6,744 nucleotides of DNA from Actinomycetes bacterium. GTDB lineage: Bacteria; Actinomycetota; Acidimicrobiia; Acidimicrobiales; CADCSY01. The stretch is taken from NCBI GenBank assembly GCA_025464025.1, contig JAODBP010000258.1, positions 1 through 6,744 on the forward strand. Direction: 5' to 3'. Under the pieces are notes generated by a model. That model was not told where the DNA came from. It did no database searches and saw only the letters and a list, made by a program, of their open reading frames with translations. Position 1 is the first letter of the stretch. The number at the start of each line of letters is the position of its first letter. This document shows, piece by piece, positions 6,284 to 6,744 of the stretch. The position numbers were made by a program, and so were the translations under genes.

Positions 6284-6744
6284 TCAGTCGTCGAGGCGGA
6301 GGGCGGAGATGAAGGCCTCCTGGGGGACCTCGACGCGGCCGATGTTCTTCATCCGCTTCTTGCCCTCCTTCTGCTTCTCGAGCAGCTTGCGCTTGCGGGT
6401 GATGTCTCCGCCGTAGCACTTGGCCAGCACGTCCTTGCGCTTGGCCTTCACCGTCTCGCGGGCGATGATCCTCCCGCCGATGGCGGCCTGGATCGGCACG
6501 TCGAACATCTGGCGCGGGATGAGCTCACGCAGCTTCTCGGCCATGCGCCGGCCGTACACGTCGGCCTTGTCGCGGTGCACGATCGTGGAGAAGGCGTCGA
6601 CCGGCGTGGCGTTGAGCAGCACGTCGACCTTCACCAGGTTGGCCCGGTCGTAGCCGGCCTGGTCGTAGTCGAGGCTGGCGTAGCCCTGGGTGCGGCTCTT
6701 GAGCTGGTCGAAGAAGTCGACCACCACCTCGGCCAGCGGGATCC
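6284..6744 (-). CDS. lepA: Elongation factor 4 (LepA), C-terminal part
   Basis: The last 152 residues of LepA are present; the rest lies beyond the right edge (full length is about 600). LepA is a ribosome-bound GTPase that promotes back-translocation and 30S maturation. The visible part begins [23 protein letters not shown] in the EF-G domain V-like region. It ends in the LepA-specific C-terminal domain with [33 protein letters not shown] and the closing [10 protein letters not shown]. These are near-identical to conserved LepA sequence, so the call is firm. The stop lies 6 nt from that of the convergent dehydrogenase. lepA commonly precedes hemW and hrcA in the same direction; here it keeps the direction but is separated from hrcA by the DoxX/SDR pair. 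Confidence 0.97.
   Translation of the reverse strand, partial: IPLAEVVVDFFDQLKSRTQGYASLDYDQAGYDRANLVKVDVLLNATPVDAFSTIVHRDKADVYGRRMAEKLRELIPRQMFDVPIQAAIGGRIIARETVKAKRKDVLAKCYGGDITRKRKLLEKQKEGKKRMKNIGRVEVPQEAFISALRLDD

Noticed and set aside
6274..6287. CTGA-N6-TCAG hairpin between the SDR and lepA stops as a bidirectional terminator
   Set aside because: A 4-bp stem formed mainly by the two facing stop codons, with no T tract, is too weak to call.

Overview
The window is GC-rich DNA with a very strong preference for G or C at third codon positions. Together with a BldD-type regulator and a lepA/hrcA/dnaJ/rsmE/hemW neighbourhood, this points to an actinobacterium (Actinomycetota). A deep-branching, Acidimicrobiia-like lineage is a guess and cannot be proven from this sequence.

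Layout. The left edge (about 1-325) is ambiguous: a minus-strand reading frame leaves the window, and a short plus-strand frame converges on the end of hemW. From 4803 down to 304 runs one tightly packed minus-strand cluster: hrcA, then dnaJ (7-nt gap), rsmE (stop and start share one base), a bldD-like regulator (50-nt gap) and hemW (29-nt overlap). A CIRCE operator, the binding site of HrcA, lies directly before hrcA, so the cluster is very probably an HrcA-repressed heat-shock operon. To the right of a 68-bp divergent intergenic region, two plus-strand genes form a second small unit: a DoxX-family membrane protein and, 5 nt after it, a short-chain dehydrogenase/reductase. The right edge holds the C-terminal quarter of lepA on the minus strand, converging on the dehydrogenase with 6 nt between the two stops.

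How the genes fit together. HrcA represses the operon that encodes itself and the DnaJ co-chaperone. rsmE (16S rRNA U1498 methylation), lepA (ribosome back-translocase EF4) and hemW (heme chaperone) are usual companions of hrcA-dnaJ. The least expected member is the BldD homologue, which keeps both halves of the cyclic-di-GMP binding signature and sits between rsmE and hemW. It may place a c-di-GMP-sensing developmental regulator under heat-shock read-through. The DoxX/SDR pair separates lepA from hrcA and shares its short promoter region with the CIRCE-controlled operon, so HrcA could influence it as well.

No mobile element, CRISPR array, tRNA or rRNA was seen.
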